Shown here in pieces: positions 6,576 through 12,554 of a DNA stretch of 12,554 nt (the first letter of the stretch is position 1; the number at the start of each line of letters is the position of its first letter). Below the pieces are notes generated by a model that saw only the letters and a program-made list of their open reading frames with translations, was not told where the DNA came from and did no database searches. The position numbers and the translations under genes are program-made. The stretch comes from an uncultured Paenibacillaceae bacterium. Its GTDB lineage: Bacteria > Bacillota > Bacilli > Paenibacillales > CALAME01. The DNA lies in contig CALKAN010000273.1 in assembly GCA_937983035.1 (NCBI GenBank), positions 1-12,554 of the forward strand, given 5' to 3'.

Positions 6576-6603
6576 TTGAAACTTAGAGGAATTGCGTTAA
6601 AAT
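6576..6603 (+). promoter_or_regulatory. Predicted sigma-A promoter of the beta-propeller gene
   Basis: TTGAAA (6576-6581) and TAAAAT (6598-6603) are separated by 16 bases, each one base from consensus. Transcription would start near 6610, immediately before the cre-like site. Confidence 0.5.
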
Positions 6604-6612
6604 TGCAGCTGA

Positions 6613-6626
6613 AGAAAGCGTTTTCT
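6613..6626 (+). promoter_or_regulatory. Cre-like site at the start of the beta-propeller transcript
   Basis: AGAAAGCGTTTTCT keeps the central AAGCGTTTTC of cre sites but has A and T instead of T and A at the two ends (12 of 14 against TGWNANCGNTNWCA). It lies at about +3 to +16 of the predicted transcript, where CcpA would repress. Confidence 0.45.
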
Positions 6627-6669
6627 GGCATGATTTTTGCAAAACGGTTAAGGGAGATGGAAATGCGAA

Positions 6670-7845
6670 ATGAAGGTCGCATCTGTAAAGGTCGAACGAT
6701 TGACGCACGGATCGGATCATTATTTTTACGGTTATTACGATAATCCGGCTTGGAGCCGGGATGGCAAATGGCATCTGGCTCATCGGGTGAAGTTTTGGGA
6801 TCGCTTGCCTGCGGCAAACGATAAGGCGGAGATTGGCTTGATTCGTTTAAACGACGACGAGTTTCAGCCGATCGCAGAAACGTCAGCATGGAATTTTCAG
6901 CAAGGAGCGATGCTGCAGTGGAACCCGCTTAAGCCAAATGAAGAAATTTTGTTTAATATCCGATGCGGCGAAGGTTATTGCGGTGCGGTTCTGAACGTTT
7001 ACACAGGGCAGCAAAGGCTGCTGGAAAAGCCGATTGCCAATGTGGATCCGACAGGAAAATACGCATTGAGCGTCAGCTTTGACCGGATGTTTCAATTCCG
7101 GCCGGGTTATGGATATTGCAGCAACTTAACGGATGCAGTTCGAGAAGCTGCGGACGCTGACCACCCGCATGACGACGGGGTTTGGCGCGTTGATTTGACG
7201 TCAGGACGCAGCGAGCTGATTTTGTCATTGCATCAAATATGGGAATTTACGAAGGCAGCGTTTCACGGCCAAAATCAAAAAATTTTAATTAATCATATTA
7301 ACTTCAACACAGACGGGACACGTTTCGTGATGCTCGTTCGCAACTTTCCGAAACCGGGAGAAAGGTGGAGCACAGCCGCAGTCACTGCCAATGCCGACGG
7401 CTCGGATTTGCATTTGCTGCTGGATTACTCCCTCGTTTCGCATTATCACTGGAAAGATCGCGATCATTTAGTCATCTTTTGCAAACATCCGGCAAGCGGG
7501 ACCAATGGGCTGTACGTGCTGAAAGACCGAACGAATGAAATCGAGGCGGTTGATTCTCGTTTTTTCGTTTTTGACGGGCATTGCAGCTATTCCCCGGACC
7601 GCAAATGGCTGTTATATGACAGTTATCCGGATAAAGACAGCTTCCGGCATCTTTATTTGTACGATCTGGAAGCGAAAACCTGGCTGTCGCTGGGCTCTTT
7701 CTATTCCGATCCGATCAGCACAGGCGACTATCGCTGCGATTTGCATCCGAGATGGAATGCCGCGGGAACTGCCGTTTCTTTCGATTCCACTCATGAAGGG
7801 CAGCGGCATATTTATATGATGGATCTTAAGGAAATTTTATCTTGA
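6670..7845 (+). CDS. Cytosolic WD40/TolB-like beta-propeller protein of unknown function
   Basis: A 391-residue protein with no signal peptide or membrane span. It is built of repeated strands ending in Trp/Asp-Gly motifs, such as AWSRDGKWHLAH, ANVDPTGKYALS, INFNTDGTRFVML, SYSPDRKWLLYDS and HPRWNAAGTAVSFDS, indicating a six- or seven-bladed propeller. The opening FYGYYDNPAWSRDG and the closing DLHPRW...FDSTHEGQRHIYMMDL recall propellers loosely annotated as oligogalacturonide-lyase-like or TolB-like. The His-centred active-site motif I associate with true oligogalacturonide lyases was not recognised, so no enzyme activity is assigned. The ATG at 6670 is the only start available, as an in-frame TAA lies at 6649. 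Its ribosome site AAGGGAG (6650-6656) is 13 bases away, unusually far. The cre-like site and the next gene, a sugar-binding lipoprotein, suggest carbohydrate metabolism. Confidence 0.8.
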   Translation: MKVASVKVERLTHGSDHYFYGYYDNPAWSRDGKWHLAHRVKFWDRLPAANDKAEIGLIRLNDDEFQPIAETSAWNFQQGAMLQWNPLKPNEEILFNIRCGEGYCGAVLNVYTGQQRLLEKPIANVDPTGKYALSVSFDRMFQFRPGYGYCSNLTDAVREAADADHPHDDGVWRVDLTSGRSELILSLHQIWEFTKAAFHGQNQKILINHINFNTDGTRFVMLVRNFPKPGERWSTAAVTANADGSDLHLLLDYSLVSHYHWKDRDHLVIFCKHPASGTNGLYVLKDRTNEIEAVDSRFFVFDGHCSYSPDRKWLLYDSYPDKDSFRHLYLYDLEAKTWLSLGSFYSDPISTGDYRCDLHPRWNAAGTAVSFDSTHEGQRHIYMMDLKEILS

Positions 7846-7914
7846 AATTATGCGAGGATTCGCATGGCGAAGCACGGAAAAGCAAAAAATGTCGCGCGCT
7901 GGAAAAAAAATATC

Positions 7915-7943
7915 CTGAAAACGCTTAGAATTCAATGTAAAAT
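7915..7943 (+). promoter_or_regulatory. Predicted promoter of the sugar-binding lipoprotein gene
   Basis: CTGAAA (7915-7920) and TAAAAT (7938-7943) are separated by 17 bases. The -35 element is mediocre and is covered by the cre-like site. Confidence 0.4.
7916..7929 (+). promoter_or_regulatory. Candidate cre (CcpA) site at the binding-protein promoter
   Basis: TGAAAACGCTTAGA matches TGWNANCGNTNWCA at all but one specified position (G for C at position 13). It overlaps the predicted -35 element. A further cre-like core, TGTAAGCGCTTGCG, lies in the lipobox codons (8036-8049) and may be coincidental. Confidence 0.5.
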
Positions 7944-7985
7944 ACGACCAGGAGATAACAATAAAATAGCAAATGGGGGATGCGC

Positions 7986-9356
7986 ATGATTAAAAAATAC
8001 GTTCTCCTGGCAGGAATGTTTTTTCTTATCCTATTTGTAAGCGCTTGCGGAGGTGCTGAAAAAGCTGTGGAAGATTCTTCTCCCGTTAATCAGAGCAGCA
8101 ACAAAAATGCTGAAACGGTGACGGAAACGGAAAAAGAACTGGAACCGGCCGAACCGGTGACGATTACTTTTTATGAAGGGTCTTCAGGACGCTCCAAGGA
8201 ATGGTTTATGGATTTATACGGCAATGACATCGAGGAAAAATTTCCGCATGTGACGACGGAATTTCGCTATATGCAGCAAGTGAACGACAAGATGGTCGGA
8301 TTGGCAGAGTTGATCGCTTCCGGCGAGAATAATATTGACATCGTGATTACGTCAACAGGCTCGATAATCCCTCATCTGATCGAAAGCGGACTCGCCTACG
8401 ATCATTCTGAGCTCATCGCGAAACATAATTATGATTTATCGAAAATTAATTCGACGCCTATTGAACAATTGAAAGCGCTGACTAACGGCCAAATTGTCGG
8501 ACTGCCCATTACGGCAACGGCGAATGCATTAGTGTATAACGTTGATCTGTTCGATCAATTCGGCGTGGAATATCCGCAAGACGGCATGTTCTGGGATGAA
8601 GTGTATGATCTGGCCGTTCGAATGACACGCACTGCGGACGGTCGACAGTATCGCGGATTTGCAGCTTCTCATTCGCACGTGGCGCTCGTGAATCAGCTTT
8701 CGGCAAGCTATGTCGACCCAGAAACGAAGCAAGCGCTGTTTGCGACCGATCCGAGATGGGTGACGCATTCTCAGAATATGAAACGATTCCACGACATTCC
8801 GGGCAATGAAGTAGATGCATCGACGGTCGGAGCCGCGCATGCTCAGTTCTACAGTGAACAAATTGCTGCGATGTATGTGAATTCGCTCGATGCCACTTGG
8901 CTTGATCCTGCCAAGGGAGTGCCGAATGCAGATGCGGTTCAGATGCCGTTTTATAAAGAACTTCCTGGCGTCGGGTCTCAGTTGTATCCGACCTATTTCA
9001 GCGTTACCAGCACGAGCAAAAAGAAAGACGAAGCCTTTCAAGTGATCGCTTGGCTGACAAGCGATGAATATCAGATGGAACGGGCGAAAAGAGGCTTTAC
9101 GCCGATTTCAACGAACCCGGCGGTGAGAGAGGCGATCGGCGCTGATCTGCCTTATTTGGAAGGGAAGAATCCGCAAGCGTTCTTGCCGCAAAATCCGGCT
9201 GCCCCGAGCATCTTGACGCCGTATAATGCGATGGCAAACCTAGAATTTTTGCTGAAATTAAGAGAGTATATGATCGGGGAAATTGACGATGTAAATACGA
9301 TGCTGCGAGAAACAGCAGAAATTGTCAATGCAAAGATTGCAGAAATGAACGACTAA
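7986..9356 (+). CDS. Extracellular sugar-binding lipoprotein of an ABC importer (family 1 solute-binding protein)
   Basis: A 456-residue lipoprotein. The signal peptide is MIKKYVLLAGMFFLIL followed by lipobox VSAC, so Cys21 should be acylated and anchor the protein on the outer face of the membrane. A Glu/Thr-rich linker precedes the mature domain at about 52. The fold is that of family 1 (CUT1) binding proteins: DIVITSTGSIIPHLIESG, the hinge-region GLPITATANALVYNVDLF, the middle AAMYVNSLDATWLDPA and the C-terminal AFQVIAWLTSDEYQ plus GFTPISTNPAVR. Such proteins deliver mono- or oligosaccharides to a membrane permease. The ATG at 7986 follows GGGGG by 6 bases; the ATG at 7980 directly abuts it. 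No permease or ATPase gene is adjacent and a terminator follows, so the importer must be encoded elsewhere. The sugar is unknown. Cre-like sites suggest catabolite repression. Confidence 0.92.
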   Translation: MIKKYVLLAGMFFLILFVSACGGAEKAVEDSSPVNQSSNKNAETVTETEKELEPAEPVTITFYEGSSGRSKEWFMDLYGNDIEEKFPHVTTEFRYMQQVNDKMVGLAELIASGENNIDIVITSTGSIIPHLIESGLAYDHSELIAKHNYDLSKINSTPIEQLKALTNGQIVGLPITATANALVYNVDLFDQFGVEYPQDGMFWDEVYDLAVRMTRTADGRQYRGFAASHSHVALVNQLSASYVDPETKQALFATDPRWVTHSQNMKRFHDIPGNEVDASTVGAAHAQFYSEQIAAMYVNSLDATWLDPAKGVPNADAVQMPFYKELPGVGSQLYPTYFSVTSTSKKKDEAFQVIAWLTSDEYQMERAKRGFTPISTNPAVREAIGADLPYLEGKNPQAFLPQNPAAPSILTPYNAMANLEFLLKLREYMIGEIDDVNTMLRETAEIVNAKIAEMND

Positions 9357-9365
9357 AATCACGAT

Positions 9366-9402
9366 GCCCCTTCTGTTCCTTGACGAGCGGAAGGGGCTTT
9401 TT
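9366..9402 (+). terminator. Intrinsic terminator of the sugar-binding lipoprotein gene
   Basis: GCCCCTTC (9366-9373) pairs with GAAGGGGC (9390-9397) and is followed at once by TTTTT. It begins 9 bases after the stop codon. Confidence 0.92.
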
Positions 9403-9450
9403 GATGCCCGGCGATGAAAGGGCGGGCGACAGGGTCATGAAACAACGCGC

Positions 9451-9479
9451 AAAAAAAGTACCCGCACAAGCTGTACGGG
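9451..9479 (-). terminator. Intrinsic terminator reading on the minus strand
   Basis: On the minus strand the stem CCCG-TACA-GCT-TGTG-CGGG (one mismatched pair, 9479-9461) is followed after three bases by seven T (9457-9451). No annotated minus-strand gene lies upstream of it, so it needs its own transcript to make sense. Confidence 0.5.
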
Positions 9480-9540
9480 CGTTCCAGAACGATTATATAT
9501 TAAAAAGGGAGTCACTATTATCATAACGGAAATGTGTTAA
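9451..9540 (-). ncRNA. Candidate minus-strand small RNA (about 90 nt)
   Basis: A minus-strand promoter (9547-9575) would start transcription near 9540, and a minus-strand hairpin followed by seven T ends it at about 9451. Between them there is no reading frame with a ribosome site, so the product would be a small RNA. No known RNA family was recognised. It points towards, but ends before, the end of the binding-protein gene. Confidence 0.3.
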
Positions 9541-9546
9541 ATACCT

Positions 9547-9575
9547 ATTATCTTAACATTACAATTTGGTTACAA
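9547..9575 (-). promoter_or_regulatory. Predicted minus-strand promoter
   Basis: TTGTAA (9575-9570) and GATAAT (9552-9547) are separated by exactly 17 bases on the minus strand. The only transcription unit it could serve within the gap is the putative small RNA. Confidence 0.35.
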
Positions 9576-9615
9576 AATGAGGGAAGTTTCATGAAGTCAA
9601 GTTTATGCCGCTGGA

Positions 9616-9645
9616 TCGATAGCAAGATAATCCATGCTTTATAAG
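9616..9645 (+). promoter_or_regulatory. Possible promoter of the ABC exporter operon
   Basis: TATAAG (9640-9645) is a good -10 hexamer; the best -35 is TCGATA (9616-9621) at 18 bases, only four of six. If used, transcription would start near 9652, just before the palindrome at 9660. Confidence 0.3.
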
Positions 9646-9659
9646 AGAGAAATCCATGG

Positions 9660-9676
9660 TTATTCTGTCAGAATAA
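9660..9676 (+). repeat. Perfect 17-base palindrome, candidate repressor operator
   Basis: TTATTCTG-T-CAGAATAA has two perfect 8-base arms around one central base. It lies 45 bases before the exporter start codon and just downstream of the possible promoter. Size and symmetry fit a site for a dimeric MarR- or TetR-type repressor, common upstream of drug exporters. No regulator gene is adjacent. Confidence 0.5.
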
Positions 9677-9720
9677 ATGTAATCTTGAATTAAACTGATA
9701 AAAATAGGAGGAGAGAATGA

Positions 9721-11481
9721 TTGGATACGGGCCCACTATTTAAAACACACTTAATGAAGAACAAAGGCGCGTATATGTTAGGTGTGGCATTATTGTCCAT
9801 TTCTTGCTTAATGAGTTTAGTGATTCCCAAAGTGCTCGAATGGTACACGAACGGATTGCAAGAAAAAAGCTTAGTTGCCGCTGACAATTTGCGCTTTGCA
9901 TTCTGGATCATTGCCATCGGATTGGGGGTCGCTTTTTTTCGGGCAACGAGCCGCATCTATATGTTTAAACTCTCCCGCACGCTGGAAAAACAGATCCGGA
10001 ATCGTTTGTTCAAGAAGTGGGAAGGGCTGTCAGCCTCTTATTACAACAAACATCGGATCGGCGATTTGATGAGTCATGCGGTAAATGATTTGAACGTGAT
10101 CCGGGAAGTCAGCTTCCACGGCGTATTTCTGACTGTGGAAGCTTTTGTCATGATTGGCGTCACGATGGCAGCCATGGGGGCTACGGTCAGTTTGCCGCTC
10201 ACATTGCTCGTATTGCTTCCCTTGCCGGCATTGACTTACATCGCGTATAAATTTCGTTTTGAAATTCAAACGAGAGCGACGAGGGTTCAAGAAGCGATCA
10301 GCCGCATTACCAGCAGAGTGCAAGAGTTTGCAGCAGGCATACGCATCGTAAAGACGTACGTGCAGGAATTAGAAGAAATACGCAAATTTACGGAAGATAA
10401 TGAGAACAACGTTGATGCTCAGAAAAAGTTGATTCAGTCCAATTCGATGTTTACTTCGCTGAGCCAGGGCATTGTCGGTTTAAGTTATTTGATTTCCGTC
10501 GTTTTTGGCGGATATTTGGTGTTAAACAGCACGATCACGCTTGGAGAGTTTGTTGCATTCAATACTTATTTGACGATGCTCATTCAACCTGTAGAAAATT
10601 TAGGCCGTGTCATTAACGTGCTGCAGCGAGGGGTGGCGGCCGATATTCGTTTGCGCAAAGTGCTGAGCACGCAGCCGGAAGTGAAGGATGAAGACGATGT
10701 GCAGTCAATAAAAAGCATCAGCGGCCATATTCAAGTAAAGAATTTAACGTTCACCTATCCGGGAAGCCGGAAGCCGGCGTTGGAAGACATCCATTTTGAA
10801 GTGCCGGCAGGCACCAGCTTGGCCATCTTCGGAAGAGTCGGGAGCGGGAAAACGACGCTTGCTCACCTTTTGCTGCGGATGTACAATCCGCCGCGCGGCA
10901 CCATGCATATCGATGGGCGCGACATCTTCGAGATTCCGCTGCAAACATTGCGGGGCAGCATCGGCTATGTGCCTCAGGAGCACTTTTTATTTTCAACGTC
11001 AATTCAAGAAAACATTGCTTTTGATCCGAGCAAGTCTTATTCGGATGAAGAAGTGCACCAAGCGGCAAAAATGGCGCAAGTGTACGACAACATTGTTGAA
11101 TTTCCTCATCAATTTCAAACCGAGCTCGGAGAGAGAGGCATGTCCCTGTCAGGCGGGCAGCGTCAGCGCGTCAGCATAGCGAGAGCATTGATCAAAAAGC
11201 CTTCCATCCTCATTTTTGACGACAGTTTGTCTGCAGTGGATACGGAAACTGAAGCGAAAATTTTGGCAGAACTGAAGAAGGAGATGCAAGGAAGAACGAC
11301 GATCATCATCAGTCATCGCATTTCCACGATTCAGCATGCGGATCAGATTATCGTACTGGATGAGGGGCGCATTGTCGAGCGAGGAGATCATGCTTCTTTA
11401 GTCAAGCGCGGCGGCATTTACGCCAAGATGCATTATCATCAGCTGATGAACCAAAGGATGGAAGAAGGTGTGGGCGAATGA
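9721..11481 (+). CDS. ABC exporter half-transporter with degenerate catalytic site, BmrC/YheI-like
   Basis: A 586-residue ABC exporter subunit: six-span membrane domain (about 1-310) fused to an ATPase domain. Visible ATPase motifs are Walker A GRVGSGKT (371-378), Q-loop VPQEHFLF, signature LSGGQ (476-480), Walker B ILIFDD (496-501) and the switch His532 in ISHR. Asp501 stands where the catalytic Glu normally follows Walker B. That marks the degenerate subunit of heterodimeric exporters such as BmrCD, LmrCD and TM287/288. These export drugs or other amphipathic compounds. The start is TTG at 9721, 9 bases after AGGAGG (9706-9711); the next Met, at 9754, has no ribosome site. An ATG at 9717 opens an overlapping 8-codon frame. 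The stop overlaps the next gene's start by four bases (ATGA), so the two subunits are translationally coupled. Confidence 0.93.
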   Translation: MDTGPLFKTHLMKNKGAYMLGVALLSISCLMSLVIPKVLEWYTNGLQEKSLVAADNLRFAFWIIAIGLGVAFFRATSRIYMFKLSRTLEKQIRNRLFKKWEGLSASYYNKHRIGDLMSHAVNDLNVIREVSFHGVFLTVEAFVMIGVTMAAMGATVSLPLTLLVLLPLPALTYIAYKFRFEIQTRATRVQEAISRITSRVQEFAAGIRIVKTYVQELEEIRKFTEDNENNVDAQKKLIQSNSMFTSLSQGIVGLSYLISVVFGGYLVLNSTITLGEFVAFNTYLTMLIQPVENLGRVINVLQRGVAADIRLRKVLSTQPEVKDEDDVQSIKSISGHIQVKNLTFTYPGSRKPALEDIHFEVPAGTSLAIFGRVGSGKTTLAHLLLRMYNPPRGTMHIDGRDIFEIPLQTLRGSIGYVPQEHFLFSTSIQENIAFDPSKSYSDEEVHQAAKMAQVYDNIVEFPHQFQTELGERGMSLSGGQRQRVSIARALIKKPSILIFDDSLSAVDTETEAKILAELKKEMQGRTTIIISHRISTIQHADQIIVLDEGRIVERGDHASLVKRGGIYAKMHYHQLMNQRMEEGVGE

Positions 11482-12554
11482 AGAGCATTCATGACGAGAA
11501 GGAGATCAAGCAAGTTGACGACAGGGATTTAATGAAGAAGCTGCTGCTTTTCGCGAAACCATACTGGAAAATTCTCGCCCTGTCGATCATTGTCGCCGGC
11601 ATCATTGTCATCACTTCGCTGCTGCAGCCTTACCTTGTGAAAGTGGCCATCGACGACCGCTTAAACGGCGCGTATAAGCCGATGCTCGTTCATCAAGGAG
11701 AGGGGGCGCCGCTTGCCAAGAGCGAGCTGGAAAAGCACGGCTGGAACGTGGACGCGGTGCTTGAAGCAGAAGGAAAAACGTACTACCGGATCAACAATCG
11801 CTCAGACCGGCCGGGCAGCTTGGAAGGATTGCCGCTCAGCAAAGCGCAAATCATTAATGTTGACGGGAAGAAGGCGTTCATTCAAGACTGGCTTTCTACC
11901 GAAGACGGCGATGCGATTCGTTTAACGAGCTCAGAAGCGGGTCAGCCAATGGTGGTCGCTGGCAGCCGCTCTTATGCTGCAGAGATCTTGGATGAAGAGC
12001 GGCTGCATGCGTTTCGAGAAGGAGATTTTACAGGTTTGCTCTGGCTGGGCGCTGCCTTTCTCATCATCGTTGTTTCCGGAGCGTTTCTCAACTATGCCCA
12101 AATGACGATGATGCAGAATACGGGTCAGAAAGTGATCTATGACATTCGTCAGCGCATGTTCGAGCATTTGGCCAAATTGCAAACGTCATTCTTTGACCGA
12201 AACCCGGCCGGACGGCTTGTAACCCGGGTTGCCCATGACGTGGAGGCGCTCAATAACTTGTATTCTCAAGTCATCGTCAACATGGTCAAAGAAATTTGCA
12301 TGCTGATCGGAATCATCGGTTTCATGCTGCTGTTAAGCGTAGAGCTGACGCTCGTTTCTTTTTTGGTTATTCCGTTCTTGATGGTCGTTACGCTGTACTA
12401 TCGCACGAAAATTCGAAGATTGCAGCGACATGTGCGCACATTGCTTTCCCGCCTCAACTCCTTTTTAGCGGAGAATTTATCCGGCATGCACATTATTCAA
12501 ATTTTCATACGGGAAAAAAAGCAATATGAACAATTTGAACGAATGAATGAAGAA
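11478..12554 (+). CDS. ABC exporter half-transporter with extracellular insert, BmrD/YheH-like, 3' end outside window
   Basis: An open frame of 359 codons with no stop before the window edge; the ATPase domain is not seen. TM1 lies at about 31-52 (ILALSIIVAGIIVITSLL). A soluble, charged insert of about 120 residues (62-182) follows, then TM2 (about 186-205) and the conserved IYDIRQRMFEHLAKL...FFDRNPAGRLVTRVAHDVEALNNLY, which is the classic coupling helix and intracellular loop of type IV exporters. TM3-TM4 and the next loop follow. A large extracellular domain between TM1 and TM2 is the hallmark of BmrD/YheH, which pairs with BmrC/YheI. The ATG overlaps the stop of the preceding subunit; AAGGTG lies 8 bases before it. 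It should carry the intact catalytic Glu, but that part is beyond the window. Confidence 0.9.
   Translation, partial: MKSIHDEKEIKQVDDRDLMKKLLLFAKPYWKILALSIIVAGIIVITSLLQPYLVKVAIDDRLNGAYKPMLVHQGEGAPLAKSELEKHGWNVDAVLEAEGKTYYRINNRSDRPGSLEGLPLSKAQIINVDGKKAFIQDWLSTEDGDAIRLTSSEAGQPMVVAGSRSYAAEILDEERLHAFREGDFTGLLWLGAAFLIIVVSGAFLNYAQMTMMQNTGQKVIYDIRQRMFEHLAKLQTSFFDRNPAGRLVTRVAHDVEALNNLYSQVIVNMVKEICMLIGIIGFMLLLSVELTLVSFLVIPFLMVVTLYYRTKIRRLQRHVRTLLSRLNSFLAENLSGMHIIQIFIREKKQYEQFERMNEE

Larger units (their letters stand above)
9357..9720. other. Regulatory intergenic region before the ABC exporter operon
   Basis: These 364 bases contain the terminator of the binding-protein gene, a minus-strand promoter and terminator pair that may define a small RNA, a weak plus-strand promoter, and a perfect 17-base palindrome. 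A 29-codon plus-strand frame (9437-9526) overlaps the minus-strand hairpin, lacks a proper ribosome site, and is not called. Confidence 0.6.

Noticed and set aside
5989..6889. Long minus-strand frames opposite the DedA and beta-propeller genes
   Set aside because: They are antisense to genes with firm family motifs, have low-complexity basic composition, and lack ribosome sites.
7850..7865. Perfect 6-base inverted repeat ATGCGA-GGAT-TCGCAT after the propeller stop
   Set aside because: No T-run follows on either strand and the stem is short; it could be an operator half or mRNA end but is not supportable as a terminator.
8529..9041. A 170-codon minus-strand frame
   Set aside because: It is antisense to the solute-binding protein; its His/Arg/Ile-rich composition is typical of a shadow frame.
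3718..9356. A dedicated pectin or oligogalacturonide utilisation locus
   Set aside because: The beta-helix shows no recognisable pectate lyase active site, the propeller lacks the expected lyase motif, and no uronate-catabolism or permease genes are present; only a general carbohydrate link is supported.
9437..9526. A 29-codon plus-strand frame in the gap before the exporter
   Set aside because: It has only a poorly spaced AGGG, and its sequence is taken up by the hairpin and T-run of the minus-strand terminator.

Overview
The window looks like ordinary chromosome of a Bacillota bacterium, most likely order Bacillales and plausibly a Paenibacillus-like genus. The grounds are strong AGGAGG-type ribosome sites, use of TTG and GTG starts, sigma-A style promoters, hairpin-plus-T-run terminators, CcpA-type cre boxes, a Fur box, and protein families typical of the group. 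The species cannot be told from the sequence. There is no rRNA, tRNA, CRISPR array, insertion sequence or integrase.

Layout. Positions 1-411 hold the C-terminal part of an endonuclease/exonuclease/phosphatase-family hydrolase. It converges, with overlapping stop codons, on an AraC-type regulator (408-1325, minus). An NADPH-dependent FMN reductase follows (1657-2217, minus). Across a 437-base gap lies a divergent, apparently Fur-controlled flavoprotein reductase (2655-3371), closed by a strong terminator. Next come four plus-strand genes with separate promoters: a Tat-exported beta-helix protein with a phage-tailspike-type C-terminus (3718-5748), a divergent DedA-family membrane protein (5830-6450), a cytosolic beta-propeller protein (6670-7845) and a lipoprotein sugar-binding protein of the ABC importer type (7986-9356). 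After a terminator and a 364-base regulatory gap, a two-gene heterodimeric ABC exporter of the BmrC/BmrD (YheI/YheH) type begins at 9721; its second gene runs off the window.

How it may fit together. Cre-like 14-mers lie in the 5' regions of the AraC regulator, the Tat beta-helix protein, the beta-propeller and the binding protein. This suggests that these genes share carbon catabolite control and may serve carbohydrate capture or degradation. The link is inferred from promoters and domain types; no substrate can be named. The most unusual gene is the Tat beta-helix protein. It combines a twin-arginine signal, a pectate-lyase-3-type beta-helix and an S74-type intramolecular chaperone with its Ser and Lys in place, with no phage genes around it. 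The 364-base gap before the ABC exporter holds a perfect 17-base palindrome (candidate operator) and a possible minus-strand small RNA with its own promoter and terminator.

CDS starts were moved from the longest reading frame to the start with the best Shine-Dalgarno spacing where the two differed; the reason is given in each entry.
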